A DNA stretch of 27,297 nucleotides from Prorocentrum cordatum (taxonomy: Eukaryota; Sar; Dinophyceae; Prorocentrales; Prorocentraceae). The notes below the pieces were generated by a model. The model did not search any database. It saw only the letters and a program-made list of their open reading frames with translations, and was not told the DNA's origin. The stretch lies in the NCBI GenBank assembly GCA_963575745.1, contig CAUYUJ010021038.1, positions 118,603 through 145,899 of the forward strand. The letters are read 5' to 3'. Shown one piece after another: positions 25,098 to 27,297 of the stretch (position 1 is its first letter; every line of letters begins with the position of its first letter). The position numbers and the translations under genes are program-made.

Positions 25098-25445
25098 AAT
25101 ATACACATATATATATATATATAGATATATAGATGTATGTATGTGTGTATCCCAAATTATATATATAATAAAAAAAAAACGCCCACCCCCAGCCCCCGGG
25201 TCCCACTCCCCAGAACATCTCGGGAACGTTCCCAGTACCGCTCCCCCAGCCTTCCCAGGGAACCTCCACAGCGCTCCAGGAGGGCCCAAGACGCCTCCCA
25301 GGAGCACCCAGAATGCGAAAGGATGGTCCAAGACGCTCCCAAGCAGCCCAAGTCAGCCTTCCGACGGCTCTCGAGGCTCTTGGGTGGCCTCCAAGAGACC
25401 CCAAGAGAGGTCCGACAGGCGTCCCGGGACGGCCCGAAGATGCCA
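25098..25445. repeat. Insertion in the array: AT island plus degenerate CTCTTGGG repeat
   Basis: 25098-25180 is an AT island ending in A9. 25190-25445, read on the minus strand, consists of loosely repeated GGCCTCTTGGGG-type words like those at 21400-21530. Array sequence is recognisable on both sides, so this composite block interrupts unit 3. Confidence 0.6.
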
Positions 25446-26299
25446 TAATCGTAGATGTGCATGCCAACATCGCCACATCACATCACGCTCGCGATCACAA
25501 TCGCATTATTCACGAGACTGCGCACCACAGGCATCGTCAGAACAATAGTCACCACTGTTGCCCATTGCTGGCCCCCTTCCAAACCTCCTTATCACCCGCA
25601 GGGTGGTCGCATAGGTATGAAAGACGTCACCCAAACACCACCAGCAACAACAATCATCGCAACACTGCTCGTTCCTATCTGTGCGTGTGCTATTCAACAC
25701 GTATATCCCAAACCACTTTCAGCTTCGATCGTACGACCTTGGGGTAGTACATCTTCCTTACCTGCCACGCGTGTTTCCCGCAGCCCTAAAAGCGGGTAGA
25801 AGAGGATGGATGAAAAAGGGGGAGGGGGAAGGATGGAACACGTGAGAGATTAGCAGGAGGGGGGCAGTGAGCAGAGCACGCGTGGCAAACCCAGACGGGC
25901 GCACCGGGCGGGTGGACTCTGACAGGCGGGTCGGAAAGCCGGGCCCAGGCGGCCAGGTCGAGCAGGCAGGTTGCTGAAGCGTGGGTCCTGCATGAATCGC
26001 GAGGGGCCTCAAGCGATAGCGCGATTCCCAAGTAATTCGTGAGAGAAGGCCAGTGCGATAGCGTGATGCCTGGGCATCGAAGGCGGGGCGTCCGAATCAA
26101 TTGCGATGAAGTCCCACGCGAGAGTGCGATTCTTGCATATGTTTGGTGAGGAAGCACAATGCGAGAGCGCGATGCTGGAATACACTGTGAGGAAGTATCA
26201 GGCGGGAGCCGCTGTTGCTGTAAACGGGAAGCCAACGACACAGTTTGGTGACGCCTCAAAATTGTCACCCGAGGGGGGATCAGCAACAATGATCTTCAA

Positions 26300-26745
26300 A
26301 TTGGTAAGTCAAATGCTCCCGCCTGATACTTCCGCGCAGTTTCTTCCAAATTCGTGTTTTCGCGCAGGATGTCCTCACAATGTATGCAGGGATCGCGCTC
26401 TTGCGTGGGTCTTCCTCGCAATTCATTGAAACGCCGTTTCTTCCACGCTCACGAATTGCCCTTTCGCTTTGCGTCTTCTCCCGGTGCACTTGGAAATCGT
26501 GCTATCTTTCGGGACCTCCTCGCGGTTCATGCAGAACTCCTCACGCTTCAGCAACCCGCCTGGTCGACCTGGCCGGCTGGGCCCGCCGTCCCGCCCGCCC
26601 GCGAGGGCTTACTTGCCCGACCAGCCCGTCTGGTTTTGCCGCGTGGGGTCTGATCCTAGCCCCCCTCCTGCTAACCTCTCCCGTGCTACATCCTTCTCCC
26701 TTCCGCTTCCATCCGCTTTGCCTCTCCTGCTTCTCCGTCCTCCCT
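26300..26745 (-). repeat. Inverted copy of the array unit
   Basis: The reverse complement contains, in unit order, AGCAGGAGGGGGGC, CCAGACGGGC, CAGGCGGGTTGCTGAAGCG, TTCTGCATGAACCGCGAGG, several GCGAGAGCGCGAT-type sub-repeats and GTATCAGGCGGGAGC. The plus-oriented neighbour ends with GTATCAGGCGGGAGC at about 26196-26210, so the two are tail to tail around roughly 26290. Confidence 0.8.
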
Positions 26746-27160
26746 CCTGGTGATGGCGGCGAGCGGCGCGGAGAAGGTTGACGAGGAGGGGGAGGACGAC
26801 GACAAGAAGAAGGAGGATGAGGCAGACGTCTGGAAGGATGGGATATGAGACTGAGCAGGGCAAGGATGATGATCATTCCGATGACGAGGGGAGGAAGGCC
26901 GAGGGGGTCGACGATGGTTGTGATGATGACGATAAAGTGCCGGGGAGGACAGGATCACCGAGATTCCCATGAGGACGATAACGACGAGGAGGTGAGGGCC
27001 GAGGGGGAGGAGGTGGAGGAGGAGGAGGAGAAGCTGAAGGGTGAGGACGAGGCGGAGGAACAAAGAACGACTATGGTGGTGGTCATGTTGATAATGATGA
27101 TGGTGAAGATGCTGTTGGTGCTGATGATGATGATGACGACGGTGACGATGATGATGGTTG

Positions 27161-27204
<44 letters not shown>

Positions 27205-27297
27205 CTGATTCTGATGCTGATGCTGATGCTGATGCTGATGCTGATGCTGATGATGATGATGATGATGATGATGATGAGGAGGAGGAGGAGGAGGAGG
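26746..27297. repeat. GAT/GAC/GAG triplet region running off the window
   Basis: Triplets become purer toward the end: mixed GAC/GAT/GAG to 27060, (GAT)n about 27152-27202, (GATGCT)n about 27203-27250, (GAT)n to 27277 and (GAG)n to the edge. Frames read poly-Asp or poly-Glu and I do not call a gene. The repeat continues beyond the window. Confidence 0.85.

Larger units (their letters stand above)
23026..26745. repeat. Large complex tandem array, 0.8-0.9 kb units with 41-nt sub-repeats, ending in an inverted copy
   Basis: Unit starts are marked by GGGGGATCAAC at about 23184, 23966 and 24901, periods 782 and 935. Each unit then has a CAACAACA tract, CGCTCTNATCTGCTCGCG, a GA-tract, CCAGACGGGC, GGTTGCTGAAGC (23601, 24540, 25970) and a series of GCGAGAGCGCGATT sub-repeats. 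The sub-repeat period is 41 nt, clear at 23645-23685, 23749-23789 and 23790-23830. 23026-23183 is the tail of an earlier unit. The third unit (24901-25097) is broken by foreign sequence; a fourth resumes by about 25590 and ends at 26273. 26300-26745 carries the same landmarks on the minus strand. Unit 2 is longer because of extra GGGACAAGG and GA repeats. No protein motif is conserved between units. Confidence 0.85.

Noticed and set aside
23026-26745. CRISPR-like regular repeats
   Set aside because: The 41-nt monomers abut without unique spacers, and the setting is eukaryotic satellite-like DNA.

Overview
The window looks like dinoflagellate nuclear DNA. The decisive evidence is an exact copy of the 21-nt core of the dinoflagellate spliced leader (DinoSL, begins CCGTAGCC and ends GGCTCAAG) at 5854-5874 and a second copy with two transitions at 13333-13353 on the minus strand. 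GC-rich, microsatellite-crowded, gene-poor sequence with AT-only islands, and a LINE of the EN-RT-RNase H type, fit this. The species cannot be fixed from the sequence.

The centrepiece is one apparently complete non-LTR retrotransposon, 5854-12219 (plus or minus 2 nt), plus strand. In order it has: the spliced leader as its first bases, a 5' UTR with a strong hairpin, ORF1 (6031-7137; zinc-ribbon plus coiled-coil protein), ORF2 (about 7040-12082; AP-type endonuclease, reverse transcriptase, C2HC knuckle, RNase H, C-terminal Cys cluster), a short 3' UTR with a stem-loop, and a pentanucleotide tail (AGAAC)4. An identical 17-bp sequence abuts both ends (5837-5853 and 12220-12236), as expected of a target-site duplication. 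The 5' boundary coincides with the spliced leader, so the reverse-transcribed template was probably a trans-spliced mRNA. ORF1 and ORF2 would supply the RNA-binding and the nicking, copying and RNA-removing activities. Apart from one likely one-base change in a G8 run near the ORF2 end, both frames are open, so the copy is young.

The element sits in a GGGACAGTGGTG-type minisatellite. Next to it, on the minus strand (13353 down to about 12346), is an older SL-headed relic with broken coding frames, probably another retroposed cDNA.

The rest shows no gene I can support. Left flank, 1-5853: foldback elements (46-222, 1821-2001), hairpins, CTC/GAG tracts, AT islands and a ~50-nt tandem repeat. 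Middle, 13354-18840: purine tracts, (GCT)22, a perfect 14-bp hairpin, a possible degraded SL (16572-16592) and a low-GC stretch with 27-nt direct repeats. Right, 18840-27297: GA tracts, an inverted repeat (19838-20004), a second copy of a dispersed repeat (20538-20647; first at 1601-1710), a 28/25-nt minisatellite, an 87-nt duplication, and a large array (about 23026-26745) of ~0.8-0.9 kb units containing 41-nt sub-repeats and ending in an inverted copy, followed by GAT/GAC/GAG triplets to the window edge.
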